DNA of 64,000 nucleotides from Leptolyngbya sp. SIO1E4 (GCA_010672825.2 JAAHFU020000001.1:1798001-1862000), one strand, 5' to 3'; shown: positions 38,116-47,893, counted from the stretch's first letter. The notes: generated from the sequence alone by a model not told the origin. Translations and numbers: made by a program.

Positions 38116-38440
38116 GTGCTTGCAGGAAAATCACTTTCTTCTTCTATTGTGTTACAAAAATTCATTAATTGTCAGGTTGACGATTTCTTTATTAGGGTGT
38201 AGCGACGATGTCATCTTGGGAAGCCTAAATTTATACTCAACAAATCTGTATGAGGCGAAGGGTTAGAATGCGGACGAAAAGCGAATTGTAGAACTTTTCG
38301 CGGACTGATAAAACGACATAGTCGCTGTCACTCATGATGCCGCTTAATTCTAGTCTTTCACTTTGCCAGGTGAATCGGTAAAGATCTCACCGAGTCGCCA
38401 TCAGGTCTCGTCTTTTCAAGGATTTCTCATAGAAGTTGCC
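38116..38440. other. Divergent region upstream of the dynamin cluster
   Basis: About 325 bp between the Rieske gene and the first dynamin gene. An open frame extends the dynamin N-terminus back to 38363, but its residues are not dynamin-like. Promoters for both sides are expected; none stands out. Confidence 0.5.
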
Positions 38441-40582
38441 ATGGACACATTGAGCCTCATTAACGATCTGGAGCAAGCGTCTCAGTCTCGCCATCGAGTC
38501 TCTACTGCAGTCGGCAAGATTGTAACAACCCTCACTCAAACGGAAACCCTGACCCCTGCAACCTCCGGAAAATTGGGGTTGTCGCAACAAATTAAACAGG
38601 TCAAGACGGTCGAAGCTGCCTTGAGCGAAGGAACCTTTCGACTGCTCGTCCTGGGGGACATGAAACGGGGAAAGTCTACTTTTTTAAACGCTCTATTGGG
38701 GGAACGGTTACTTCCGAGTGATGTGAATCCTTGTACAGCGGTACTAACCCTTGTGAAGTATGGTGCCAAGAAGCAAGTGACCATTCACTTCAAGGGCGAT
38801 ATCCCTGCTGAAACCATCGATTTTCAGGTCTTTAAGGCACGCTACACCATTGACCCTGAGGAGGCCAAAAAACTGGATGAACAGCAGGAAATGGCATTTC
38901 CAGAGGTCAGTCATGCCATTGTGGAATATCCACTCCCGTTATTGAAGCAGGGTATCGAGTTCGTGGATACGCCTGGGTTGAATGATACTGAAGCCCGTAA
39001 CGAACAGGTGCTGAACTATATCAGTGATTGTCAGGCGGTTTTGTTTGTCCTGAGTGCTAATCAGCCCTGCACTTTAGATGAGCGTCGTTATTTAAATAAC
39101 TATCTTAAAGGTCGAGGACTCACCCTCTTCTTCTTGGTGAATGGTTGGGATCGGGTGCAGAGTAGTTTAGTGGATCCCGACGATGAGGCCGAATTACAGG
39201 AAGCTGCAACGAAGCTACGGCAGGTCTTTCGGCAGAATTTGGCGGAATATTGCCAGGTCAACGATGAAGATCGCTATGCCCAGCGAGTATTTGAAATATC
39301 GGCACTGGAAGCGCTACGCCGTCGCGTTAAAGACCCGAATGCCGATCTCAGTGGCACAGGTTTTCCGGAGTTGATGGCCAGTTTGGGGCAGTTCCTGGTT
39401 CAGGAACGAGGGCAGGCAGAGTTGCAATGGGCAGAAACCTGGGTTCGTCGAACGTATCGTCAGGTTTGCGAAGCGGTGGAGCGTCGCATCCCACTGCTGG
39501 ATGAAACGACAGAAACCTTGACGCAAAAAATTGACTCGGTGCAAGCTGAATTTTCCAAGCTCAAGGAAATTCGGGACGCGTATCAAACGCTAATTCGAGA
39601 TACCCGCGATCGCCAAGCTCAAGCCACGGCTGACTCGTTCAAAGAATATATTCTGAACCTAGAGCAAACGTTTGAGACCGATTTTGTGGATTCTCAGCCC
39701 AATTTAGATTTCCTGCAATTCTTGGAAAAAGATAAACGGGCGGCTTTCTACACCAACTTTAAGCGTGCCTTTGAGCGCTATATGAATGATCGGCTGGCGG
39801 CCTGGGAGTTTATGGCCAAGCAGGATTTGCGCAAGGCGTTTGCTGACCTGCAGACCAGCGCCGAAGAATATCAGGAAGCCTATGCAGCCGTTATCGAAAC
39901 GATGAATGAAAAACTGTTAGGGGAGCGTTTCTACGCGGTCGGTCACCGCTATGATCCTGAGTCTGTCTCTCTGTGGAGTGACAATATCAAAGATCTGTTT
40001 GAATCCATTCCCGATGTTTTGAATGACTCTTCCAGCCGCTTCAATCACTTCTGGCAAGGGGTGCTCAGGCTAGCGTTGGTCTATGTCTGTGTATATGTCG
40101 CGCTGTACATCCTCGGCGTTTTATTTAGCAGCCTGGTGTTGAATGTGATTGGCGTTTTGATGGTAGGGGGCGGGGTGCTAGCAGCGCAGGCGGAAGTGGT
40201 GCGCCAAAAATTCCTCAGCACCACTAAAGACGAGTTCATCAAATATTTGCCCAAAATTGCAGATGAGCAGTGGCGACCTGTCTACACGGCAGTTCAAAGC
40301 TGTTTTGAGGTCTACGAAGAAAATGTGATTGGGCGTATCTCGGCGGATATTGAGGCTCGCGAAGCAGAACTCGATAATGTGCTGCAGCAAAAGAAATCCC
40401 ATGAAATCAATCGGGATCAGGAAATTCATCGGCTTACCACGCTGAAACAAGCCATCGCTGATGAAATTCAGAACATCACTCTGTTGGCAAACGGTGGCGT
40501 TATCCGTGACGCTTCAGGTTCTCTAGAACCCGATCAAGCCATGGCAGCCCCCTTAGAGATGGGCAACGCTACCGATCTCTGA
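38441..40582 (+). CDS. Bacterial dynamin-like GTPase 1
   Basis: The 713-residue product (from ATG 38441) has a large-GTPase domain: G1 GDMKRGKST (residues 72-80), G2 Thr in NPCTAV, G3 DTPGLND and G4-like NGWD. A long helical stalk follows, then a hydrophobic paddle with two likely membrane-dipping segments (LALVYVCVYVALYILGVLF and VLNVIGVLMVGGGVL), then a coiled C-terminal helix rich in Glu and Lys. Such proteins bind and reshape membranes in a GTP-driven way. The second gene shares about half its residues by eye. An ATG at 38363 would add 26 residues with no supporting signal. Confidence 0.9.
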   Translation: MDTLSLINDLEQASQSRHRVSTAVGKIVTTLTQTETLTPATSGKLGLSQQIKQVKTVEAALSEGTFRLLVLGDMKRGKSTFLNALLGERLLPSDVNPCTAVLTLVKYGAKKQVTIHFKGDIPAETIDFQVFKARYTIDPEEAKKLDEQQEMAFPEVSHAIVEYPLPLLKQGIEFVDTPGLNDTEARNEQVLNYISDCQAVLFVLSANQPCTLDERRYLNNYLKGRGLTLFFLVNGWDRVQSSLVDPDDEAELQEAATKLRQVFRQNLAEYCQVNDEDRYAQRVFEISALEALRRRVKDPNADLSGTGFPELMASLGQFLVQERGQAELQWAETWVRRTYRQVCEAVERRIPLLDETTETLTQKIDSVQAEFSKLKEIRDAYQTLIRDTRDRQAQATADSFKEYILNLEQTFETDFVDSQPNLDFLQFLEKDKRAAFYTNFKRAFERYMNDRLAAWEFMAKQDLRKAFADLQTSAEEYQEAYAAVIETMNEKLLGERFYAVGHRYDPESVSLWSDNIKDLFESIPDVLNDSSSRFNHFWQGVLRLALVYVCVYVALYILGVLFSSLVLNVIGVLMVGGGVLAAQAEVVRQKFLSTTKDEFIKYLPKIADEQWRPVYTAVQSCFEVYEENVIGRISADIEAREAELDNVLQQKKSHEINRDQEIHRLTTLKQAIADEIQNITLLANGGVIRDASGSLEPDQAMAAPLEMGNATDL

Positions 40583-40646
40583 GCATGAGGGAATCTCAAG
40601 GGAACAGGCTGTTTTGCGTCTCACCACACCTCAGAAATTTTGAATC

Positions 40647-42716
40647 ATGAGCCGTACCATCGAAACCCATCATTTTCTTGAAGATCTGGATCGCGTCGCC
40701 CAGGTGCGCCGCGCCATGGCGCAATATTTGCAGCAAATAGCTGAGCGTTTAGGGGAAGTGGAAGCGGGTGGCCTCCATACCTCTGGGAAACTGGGCCTAG
40801 ATAGGGAGATCGAAGATGTCACGCTAGCTGGGCAAAATTTGGCCCAGGGTGTTTTTCGCCTCCTGGTTTTGGGAGATATGAAACGCGGCAAAAGTACTTT
40901 CCTGAATGCGCTCATGGGGGAAAACTTACTGCCCAGTGATGTGAATCCTTGCACCGCCCTCTTGACGGTTTTGAAATACGGGCCAGAAAAAGGGGTTGAG
41001 ATTCATTTCAAAGACGATCGCCCACCAGAGAAGATCGATTTTGCAGCCTTTAAGGCGCGCTACACCATTGCTCCACAAGAAGCTAAACAGTTAGAAGCTC
41101 GCCAGGAGGATGCGTTCCCTGCAGTCAGCCATGCCGTGGTGGCCTATCCGCTGCCCTTGTTAGAAAAAGGCATCGAAATCGTTGATAGCCCTGGCTTGAA
41201 TGACACCGAAGCTCGAAATGAGCTGTCTCTGGGCTACATCAACAACTGCCACGCGATTTTATTCGTCATGCGGGCGACACAGCCCTGTACCTTGGCAGAA
41301 CGCCGCTATTTAGAGAATTACATCCAGGGACGAGGACTATCGATTTTCTTTTTGATCAATGCTTGGGATCAGGTCAAAGAGAGTTTGATTGATCCCGATG
41401 ATGAAGAAGAACTGCAGGAAGCAGCCGATAAACTGCACAAAGTCTTTCGCAGCAATTTGCAAGACTATTGCCAAATTGAAGGAGAGGACTGGTACGACGA
41501 ACGTATGTTTGCAATTTCTGCCCTGCAGGCCCTCAGACGACGTATCAAGGATGAAAATGCGGCCTTAGAGGAGACTGGGTTTCCGGAATTTATGGGGGCC
41601 CTCAATACCTTTTTGACCCAGGAGCGCGCTATTGCTGAGTTTCGCCAGGCACGGACACTGGCGCGTCAGGCCCACACTCGGTTAACGGAGGCCATTGGCC
41701 GTCGCATTCCTCTCTTGAGCCAAACGGTGGAGGAACTGAAAACCCGGCTTGACTCAGTAGAACCTGAATTTAATGAGCTGCACGATATCTGCGATCGCTT
41801 TAAGGATGAAATTCGCACGCTCCGAGACCAAAAAGCGCGCGCCATTGCCGATTCCTTTCGCACCTACCTCTTGAACCTGGAACAGACCTTTGAGCAAGAC
41901 TTCCTCCGCTACCAGCCCGATCTTGGCTTTCTAGATTTCCTCCGGCAGAATCGTCGCGAAGCGTTTGCTAAGGCACTACAGCAGGCCTTTGAACAATATG
42001 TGAATGATAAGTTTCAGGCTTGGGTGAAAACAGCTGAAACCGATCTAGATGGTGCCTTTGAGAAATTGGCCCGCAGTGCCTCAGAGTATGGGATGTCTTA
42101 TACCCAAATCACCGATCGCATGACTGAAAAGTTAACGGGGAAAGTCATTGGGGTACGGAGTCAGGCTGACTATGAGGAGGCTTCGCCGGGCTGGGCCAAG
42201 TGGGCCATGGGGCTGGTATCTTTGGCCAGTGGGAATGTGGCGGGGGTCGCGTTGGCGGCCACAGGCTTTGACTGGAAAAGCATTCTGCTCAATTTTCTTA
42301 CAGTCACGAGCGTGGCTTTTGTTGCCGCGTCTATTTTTAGTGTCTTGCTAGGCCCTGTTAGCCTCGCCTTGGTGGGGTTGGGCGTGGGTGCCCTGCAGGC
42401 TGACCAGGCGCGCAAAGAGCTGATTAAAGTTCTCAAGCGGGAATTGGTGAAATATTTACCGCAGGTGGCTCAAGAACAGTGGCAGCCTATTTATCAATCT
42501 GTGCGAGAGTGTTTTGATAAATATGAAACAGAAGTGATGCGCCGAATCAACGATGACATTGAGGCGCGTAAGGCTGAACTCGACAACCTGGTGAAACAAA
42601 AAGAATCCCACGAAATTAATCGAGATGCAGAGCTAGCCCGGTTAGAGGCGGCAGCGCAACAGGTCTTGACCGTGAAAAATCAAGTGGAGCAGGAATATCA
42701 AACGCTACTGGGGTAG
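40647..42716 (+). CDS. Bacterial dynamin-like GTPase 2
   Basis: The 689-residue product is a paralogue of the gene before it. It has G1 GDMKRGKST, LPSDVNPCTA, G3 DSPGLND (Ser in place of Thr) and NAWD. Its paddle is longer, with three hydrophobic stretches, one being ILLNFLTVTSVAFVAASIF. The C-terminal coil (KQKESHEINRDAELARLE) matches that of gene 1 closely. Only 64 bp separate it from gene 1, so co-transcription is likely. Paired bacterial dynamins often form mixed assemblies; whether these do is inference. Confidence 0.9.
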   Translation: MSRTIETHHFLEDLDRVAQVRRAMAQYLQQIAERLGEVEAGGLHTSGKLGLDREIEDVTLAGQNLAQGVFRLLVLGDMKRGKSTFLNALMGENLLPSDVNPCTALLTVLKYGPEKGVEIHFKDDRPPEKIDFAAFKARYTIAPQEAKQLEARQEDAFPAVSHAVVAYPLPLLEKGIEIVDSPGLNDTEARNELSLGYINNCHAILFVMRATQPCTLAERRYLENYIQGRGLSIFFLINAWDQVKESLIDPDDEEELQEAADKLHKVFRSNLQDYCQIEGEDWYDERMFAISALQALRRRIKDENAALEETGFPEFMGALNTFLTQERAIAEFRQARTLARQAHTRLTEAIGRRIPLLSQTVEELKTRLDSVEPEFNELHDICDRFKDEIRTLRDQKARAIADSFRTYLLNLEQTFEQDFLRYQPDLGFLDFLRQNRREAFAKALQQAFEQYVNDKFQAWVKTAETDLDGAFEKLARSASEYGMSYTQITDRMTEKLTGKVIGVRSQADYEEASPGWAKWAMGLVSLASGNVAGVALAATGFDWKSILLNFLTVTSVAFVAASIFSVLLGPVSLALVGLGVGALQADQARKELIKVLKRELVKYLPQVAQEQWQPIYQSVRECFDKYETEVMRRINDDIEARKAELDNLVKQKESHEINRDAELARLEAAAQQVLTVKNQVEQEYQTLLG

Positions 42717-42784
42717 CCCGTTGTGCCAATAACCGACTGCCCCTAATCCGTCGATTCAGTCTGTTTGTTTGGGAAGCGATCGCT

Positions 42785-44458
42785 ATGACCCATGCATCGA
42801 TGTATCAGCCCCTTATCGATACCCTGCGCCGAGCGATTGGCCTCTTGCAGGACGAGACAGATTGGCGCTTAAAGCAGTCGGTGATTCACCTGTGCGATCG
42901 TGTCGTTCAGGGAGACTACCGCATTGCTGTGTTTGGCCCCTTCAACTACGGCAAGTCCACCCTGTTGAACGCCATTCTCGGGGAGAAAGCCCTCCCCATT
43001 GATCTGATTCCCACAACGGGGGCCGCCATCACCGTTTGCTATGGCCCCACCCTACAAACCCGGATCACCTTAAAAACAGGCCAGGTGGTGACTGAAGCAG
43101 GCACTGCTGTGCTCAAACGCTACGCCATCTTGGATGACCAGCGCCGGATGCGGGAAGATGTGTCTTCGGTGACTGTTCAATGCCCACATCCGTTTTTGCA
43201 AGCAGGGGTTGAGCTGCTGGATCTCCCAGGGACAGATGATCGCGACGAGCAAAATAGCTTGGTGCAAGATCAGCTGCTGACGGCAGATTTAGTCATCCAA
43301 ATGCTAGATGGTCGTAAGCTGATGACGCTCGGCGAACGAGAGCATCTGCGTGATTGGCTCTTAGATCGGGGCATGAAGACGGTCGTCTTTGTGGTGAACT
43401 TTCTCAACCTGATGTCTCCTGAAGACCAAAAGCAGGTTTCCCATCGCTTGCGCTTTGTGGCTGAGAGTTTCCGTACTGATCTCCCCCCCGGTATCAGCAA
43501 CCTGTATCGAGTCGATGCTCTGCCCGCCCTCCGCGCCCGCCTCAAAGGGGATATGGCCACAGCGCAAACAACGGGTTTGCCGACGTTGGAATCAGCCTTG
43601 CAAACTATCATGCAGCTGCAGCAACCCCAGGTACAACCCAGCCGTCACCAAAGACTCACCCTGCTGGCTCGGGAAGTCTGTGGTTTGTTGGCATCTCGGG
43701 CCCAAGTTCTGGAAGCCAATCTCCAAACCACGAAGCGGCAGCAGCAAGATGAGAAAGCGGCCATCTTGCAAAAAGCAAAAACGTTGATCAAACGAGGGTT
43801 TGATACAAGCGTCCGGGAACTGCGCACCTGGCTGATTCCCCAAAATTTGCTCAGTCTGTACCAGGCGGAATTGGCGATCGCCCTCAAACAGTTTGACTAC
43901 AGTGCCTGGAAGACATTTACGTTAGAGCCCACTTGGTCAGAGCGTCGCAAAGCGGTGGTGGGCTGGGTGCATAAAGCCTGTGATTTTTTTGACCGGCCCC
44001 GCCCGGTGGATCTTTGGGTGGCCTTACCCGCAGAACCCACGGCTGAGTTTCCGACCCAGCAGCAACCCCAAACTTCCTCACCGTCTAAGGGCGCAGGGGT
44101 GATGCCCGTGGCGATCGCCACGGGACTAGGCTGGGTTGTGGGTGGCCCATTGGGGGCCACGTTATTAGGGGGCACCAGCTATCTCTTGAACCAGAAGGGG
44201 CAAGGGCAAGAGACCCCAGTGCCAGAGGTCAAGATTACGGCTGAAGAGGTCGATCACCTATACGAAGTGGCCGCCAGCAACTATCTTTTACGGTTTAGTG
44301 CTGAAGCCACAGCAGCGTTAGATGCTTACGAACGAACGGCAAACGCACTCTTTAAAGCCTGCGGCCAACCTGAACAGCCAACAGTATCATCTCAGTCAGA
44401 AGCTTCTAAACTGCACTTAATGCGAGCCATCCTGGAAGAACTCTCTCGGCTGTGTTGA
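42785..44458 (+). CDS. Bacterial dynamin-like GTPase 3, divergent
   Basis: The 557-residue product is shorter and less like the other two. G1 is GPFNYGKST, the G2 Thr lies in IPTTGAAIT, G3 is DLPGTDD and the G4 region reads VNFLN instead of N/TKxD. A glycine-rich hydrophobic stretch (VAIATGLGWVVGGPLGATLLGG) near residues 440-462 could insert in membrane. The linker before it is Pro/Ser/Gln-rich. It starts 68 bp after gene 2 and closes the cluster. It may be a regulator or heteromeric partner. Confidence 0.87.
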   Translation: MTHASMYQPLIDTLRRAIGLLQDETDWRLKQSVIHLCDRVVQGDYRIAVFGPFNYGKSTLLNAILGEKALPIDLIPTTGAAITVCYGPTLQTRITLKTGQVVTEAGTAVLKRYAILDDQRRMREDVSSVTVQCPHPFLQAGVELLDLPGTDDRDEQNSLVQDQLLTADLVIQMLDGRKLMTLGEREHLRDWLLDRGMKTVVFVVNFLNLMSPEDQKQVSHRLRFVAESFRTDLPPGISNLYRVDALPALRARLKGDMATAQTTGLPTLESALQTIMQLQQPQVQPSRHQRLTLLAREVCGLLASRAQVLEANLQTTKRQQQDEKAAILQKAKTLIKRGFDTSVRELRTWLIPQNLLSLYQAELAIALKQFDYSAWKTFTLEPTWSERRKAVVGWVHKACDFFDRPRPVDLWVALPAEPTAEFPTQQQPQTSSPSKGAGVMPVAIATGLGWVVGGPLGATLLGGTSYLLNQKGQGQETPVPEVKITAEEVDHLYEVAASNYLLRFSAEATAALDAYERTANALFKACGQPEQPTVSSQSEASKLHLMRAILEELSRLC

Positions 44459-44761
44459 AGTCAACGCGACCCCTTTTCGAGTCTAGATTTTTGACTCTCG
44501 ATTGAGAAAACCTTGCCATAGCATCCGTTTGAGCTTGTCACGGGACTCGGGCATGATTGATATCCGACACTTTCGCTGATTGGGTTACTGAAACAGTAAC
44601 GGAGGAAACTGCTGAAAAGAAGGCACAGCAACCTTTTCAGAACGCGCCCCTGATTCATGGCTTATTTTTGGCTTAACTATCACGGGTATTTTGCAGAACG
44701 TTTGTTTAAATTTCGACATTTTTACCCTTCGGGGCCATCCAGACTGTCTCAAAAGCTTGAA

Positions 44762-44789
44762 AGCACTGAAAGGCAAGGCTTTCAGTGCT
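44762..44789. terminator. Hairpin, possible terminator
   Basis: An 11-base stem AGCACTGAAAG / CTTTCAGTGCT with a 6-base loop lies 300 bases past the dynamin cluster. No T-run follows, so the role is uncertain. Confidence 0.4.
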
Positions 44790-44868
44790 GGATAATCGCT
44801 GTCCGACCTTTAAGGTAGGTTATCCAGGTTGTCCCCCTGAAGGTTTTCTCATCGAGAGTAGACAGAGA

Positions 44869-45010
44869 TTTTCAACTTTTCAACAAAAGCTTTCAAAAGC
44901 TTGATAGATATAGCTTTGAAGCTGTTGAAAACCTTTCAACTTTTTTCAAAAACTTTTCAACCTTTTTGAAAAGCCCTTAAAGACACCAGTCTTGTAGTAC
45001 AAATACTTCA
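44869..45010 (+). repeat. ~140-bp direct repeat, copy 1 (TTTCAAC-rich)
   Basis: It contains several TTTTCAAC units in both senses and aligns by eye along its whole length, with small gaps, to 45194-45332. Shared landmarks are TTTCAACTTTTCAA at the start, GTTGAAAA or CTTGAAAA in the middle and CTTGTAGT near the end. Confidence 0.7.
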
Positions 45011-45193
45011 TAACTACAAGTCTCTCTGCCAAAAAGCGATCGCGCCCAAATTTAGGGGTTGAGTATTGAGGCATACAAAATGGCACATCAATCCAGTTTG
45101 AGCCTGAGAGTGTCTTAAGACACCCTCGAAATCTACAGCGTTGCGCCCAAGGTAGGCCACCTTTTATCACAGTCAGTGCTGAGTGGATAGAGG

Positions 45194-45332
45194 CTTTCAA
45201 CTTTTCAATAAAAACTTTCAATACTTTGGTGGATAAGGGTTTGAGGCTCTTGAAAAGCTTTCAACCTTTTTCAAAAAACTTTCAACTTTGGCAAGCTCTT
45301 CAGGAGCGACAAGCTTGTAGTTCAGATACTAC
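45194..45332 (+). repeat. ~140-bp direct repeat, copy 2 (TTTCAAC-rich)
   Basis: This is the second copy of the repeat, 325 bp downstream of the first. Rough identity is near 70 percent by eye. The repeated short units resemble iterons, but no replication gene is next to it. Confidence 0.7.
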
Positions 45333-45477
45333 ATCAACCTTCCCCCCAGTCAGTCTGAAGGTTGGACGATCCACTTTATCGAGCGAACAAGTCGCTACTA
45401 GGTCACAGCGCAGACCGGTCTTAAGGATGAGTCGTTGTTTGACTGGATTTTGGACAAAAAGGCACCTGCAGAAGTCA

Positions 45478-45732
45478 CTAATTTAACGAGTTTCCGGTGG
45501 TTCTAGCCGCCAGGAAGCTCTCAGATCCCACTCGGGCATTTTCGCTTGGACGCTCGAAGACCACAGTGCCGCAACCTTTGAGGCGGTTTGGTTTGTCGTT
45601 GCCACCTGGCAATGCTACTTTAATGTGACGGATGGCTACTCGGTTTATCCACAGTTCATTCCCGAGGATGACCCAATCGTCAGCAAGACCTACATAACTC
45701 AGGTGGAAGGGGACAATACTCGATTGAGGCAC
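45478..45732 (-). CDS. Possible small protein or gene remnant
   Basis: The 84-residue frame starts with GTG and reads like folded protein in parts (GLADDWVILGNELWINRVAI and TVVFERPSENARVG). It has no ribosome site that I can see and no recognised family. It may be a fragment of a larger lost gene. Confidence is low. Confidence 0.3.
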   Translation of the reverse strand: MPQSSIVPFHLSYVGLADDWVILGNELWINRVAIRHIKVALPGGNDKPNRLKGCGTVVFERPSENARVGSESFLAARTTGNSLN

Positions 45733-46096
45733 TATTTGGCCCGGCTTACATCGTAAAAAACCTGTGTTACTCGAAAATAGTAGAGATACTGAAGCATTCC
45801 GTAAAATCGTTACTTCACTATTCCCGCTTTTGGGATGTGTCGATTCTAGCCTAGATTCATACCTGTATTCAGCAACGCCGGATTGTGTCCTTCTGCTGTG
45901 GAAAATACCCTGGCACCGCTAATTGATTCAGCAAATCGTATCTTTCTCTGCCAGGTTGACTGGAAAGATGGGAGTGCGAGAGTTACGACCAGTATTCCTA
46001 TGTGCATGTGGAAGCACTGACTCTCAGAGCACATGAGCACCATACCAATGCCATCATCCATCTGATAATAGAAGCAGAAAAAGAGCCTGTAGCCGC

Positions 46097-47515
46097 ATGA
46101 TTACTCTTGAAGCCCTCGACCTATGGCTCAACACTCCTGCTGAAACCGAACGGCTGGAGTTCAAAGAAGCCAAAACACAGTATGACACTACGAAGTTGCT
46201 ACGTTACTGTGTTGCCTTGTCTAATGAGGGAGGGGGACATTTGGTTTTAGGCGTTACTAACAAACCGCCGCGTCAAGTCGTGGGTACCCAAGCATTTGCC
46301 GCCACCACAGATCTCAACGACATCAAGGCCCGTATTGTTGATAAGCTCCGTTTCCGTGTCGAGACCATAGAGTTAGAACATCCAGATGGTCGTGTACTAG
46401 TTTTTGAAATCCCCCCTCGTCCCGTTGGTCAGCCCCGAGCAATTGATGGAGCTTATTTAATGCGGGCAGGTGAAGATCTGGTAGCCATGACACCCGATGT
46501 CCTCAAAGCTATCTTTGCCGAAGATCAACAAGATTGGTTTTCTCAGGCTGTCCACTCAGATGCTAGTCCCGATGATGTCATCGCCCTGCTGGACACCCAG
46601 ACCTATTTTGACCTGCTAAAAATTCCTTACCCTACCAGCCGCGAAGCTGTTTTGGAGCGGTTATTAAGTGAGGGATTCATTCAAAGAACGACCAGTGGCT
46701 GGAACATCACTAATTTGGCTGCTGTTCTTCTAGCCAAAAAGCTCAATGCCTTTTCCCCCGCTCTGGCCCGAAAAGCGTCTCGATTTGTCATCTATGACGG
46801 TATTAACAAGCTCAATACTCGTGATGAGATTGTTGGTAATCGGGGTTACGCCGTAGGCTTTGAAGGCTTGGTTGACTTCGTTCACGCTGCCGCCCCTCAA
46901 AATCGCTTCATTGAAGAAGTCGTCCGAGAAGAAGTGAAGATGTTCCCCAAACAGGCTCTGCGGGAACTGATTGCTAATGCCTTAATCCATCAAGATTTTC
47001 TGGCAACGGGTAGTTCTGTGATGATTGAAATGTACAACGATCGTGTCGAAATATCTAACCCTGGTATTCCTCCCATTCCAGCTGAGCGTTTTATTGACGA
47101 GTACCGTTCTCGCAATGAGCAACTGGCCGACATTATGCGTCGCTTCGGCATTTGCGAAGAAAAAGGCAGCGGCATTGATAAGGTCATCACAGCAGCAGAG
47201 GTATTTCAGCTTCCAGCACCAGATTTTCGGATTGGAGAACTTCGGACAACAGCGATCTTGTTTGCTTATCAAGATTTTACTGATATGGGCAAGCTAGATA
47301 AGATTCGAGCTTGTTATCAGCATTGCGTCCTGATGTATCTCAGCAATCAACGCATGTCTAATCAGTCTTTACGAGAACGTTTTAGTTTGGACGAAACCAA
47401 GAACGTACCTGTTTCTCAGGTAATTGCCGCTACTAAAGATGCTGGGTTGATTAAGTTAGATGATACAGGCTCTACTTCTACCCGCTATGCTCGTTATCTG
47501 CCGTTTTGGGCATAA
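46097..47515 (+). CDS. AlbA_2 / Schlafen-type DNA-binding protein with RecG-like C-terminus
   Basis: The 472-residue product opens with an AlbA_2 domain (ETERLEFKEAKTQYD, ALSNEGGGHLVLGV). It continues with the HATPase-like C-terminal part often annotated as RecG-related (LRELIANALIHQDF, VEISNPGIPP, RRFGICEEKGSGIDK) and ends in a winged-helix region. Such proteins are thought to be transcriptional regulators; some belong to defence loci. Context is accessory DNA. There is no partner gene. Function is not known. Confidence 0.88.
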   Translation: MITLEALDLWLNTPAETERLEFKEAKTQYDTTKLLRYCVALSNEGGGHLVLGVTNKPPRQVVGTQAFAATTDLNDIKARIVDKLRFRVETIELEHPDGRVLVFEIPPRPVGQPRAIDGAYLMRAGEDLVAMTPDVLKAIFAEDQQDWFSQAVHSDASPDDVIALLDTQTYFDLLKIPYPTSREAVLERLLSEGFIQRTTSGWNITNLAAVLLAKKLNAFSPALARKASRFVIYDGINKLNTRDEIVGNRGYAVGFEGLVDFVHAAAPQNRFIEEVVREEVKMFPKQALRELIANALIHQDFLATGSSVMIEMYNDRVEISNPGIPPIPAERFIDEYRSRNEQLADIMRRFGICEEKGSGIDKVITAAEVFQLPAPDFRIGELRTTAILFAYQDFTDMGKLDKIRACYQHCVLMYLSNQRMSNQSLRERFSLDETKNVPVSQVIAATKDAGLIKLDDTGSTSTRYARYLPFWA

Positions 47516-47602
47516 AAGTGCTTAAAAGCAAATCTAGGAAATCGCCCTCTAAATCCTGAAACCTTTATAAATCAAAGCTTGAAGTGCTTAAAGGCAAATC
47601 TA
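47516..47602 (+). repeat. Short direct repeat after the AlbA_2 gene
   Basis: AAGTGCTTAAA followed by GCAAATCTA with one changed base between them occurs at 47516 and again at 47582, 66 bases apart. The first copy begins right after the stop codon at 47515. Confidence 0.6.
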
Positions 47603-47698
47603 ACTCTAAAGTTTTACATAGGGAAATGAATGCAGGCGCTGGCTTTGTTACATCCCATACTACACGCACTACAATGGGCTTAAACCGCAAGCTCAGCC

Positions 47699-47893
47699 AT
47701 GCTTCTCCTCGCCCAAGGCACTCGCATTACACTCCCTTCTGGTCGAACGGGCGAAGTCATCACGCCACCCGGCAATCCTCAGATGCCTTGCCATGCCCTG
47801 ATTGTCCTGGACAAGCCTGTAGCCGGGCGTCCAGGCTGCCAGTGGTTCTTGGGAGAAATTTGCAAGCCTAGTGCGGTAAGTGATCAATACTGA
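47699..47893 (+). CDS. Small hypothetical protein, SH3-like strands
   Basis: The 64-residue product reads QGTRITLPSGRTGEVITPPG and later HALIVLDKP, like a small beta-barrel of SH3 or KOW type. No family is recognised. A short gap of 14 bp separates it from the next gene and the two could be co-transcribed. It belongs to a run of four small plus-strand genes. Confidence 0.55.
   Translation: MLLLAQGTRITLPSGRTGEVITPPGNPQMPCHALIVLDKPVAGRPGCQWFLGEICKPSAVSDQY

Larger units (their letters stand above)
44459..46096. other. 1.6-kb region without a supported gene
   Basis: This region divides the dynamin cluster from the accessory region. It holds short hairpins (44584-44600, 44762-44789), two diverged direct repeats rich in TTTCAAC, one HIP1 site at 45036 and a possible gene remnant at 45478-45732. 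Fragments near 45410-45510 (plus strand) read like coding sequence over about 30 codons but lack a start. It may hold an origin, a control region or decayed genes. Confidence 0.5.

Noticed and set aside
38363-38440. N-terminal extension of the first dynamin gene
   Set aside because: The extra 26 residues are unlike the paralogue, and the ATG at 38441 matches the start of the next gene's protein.
44869-45332. TTTCAAC repeats as a CRISPR array
   Set aside because: Unit lengths and spacings are irregular, both senses occur, and there are no cas genes.
45846-46061. A 71-codon minus-strand frame before the AlbA_2 gene
   Set aside because: Composition is not protein-like and no ribosome site is present.
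47584-47871. A 95-codon plus-strand frame
   Set aside because: It overlaps the better-supported small gene at 47699 and is rich in His, Ser and Arg without structure.
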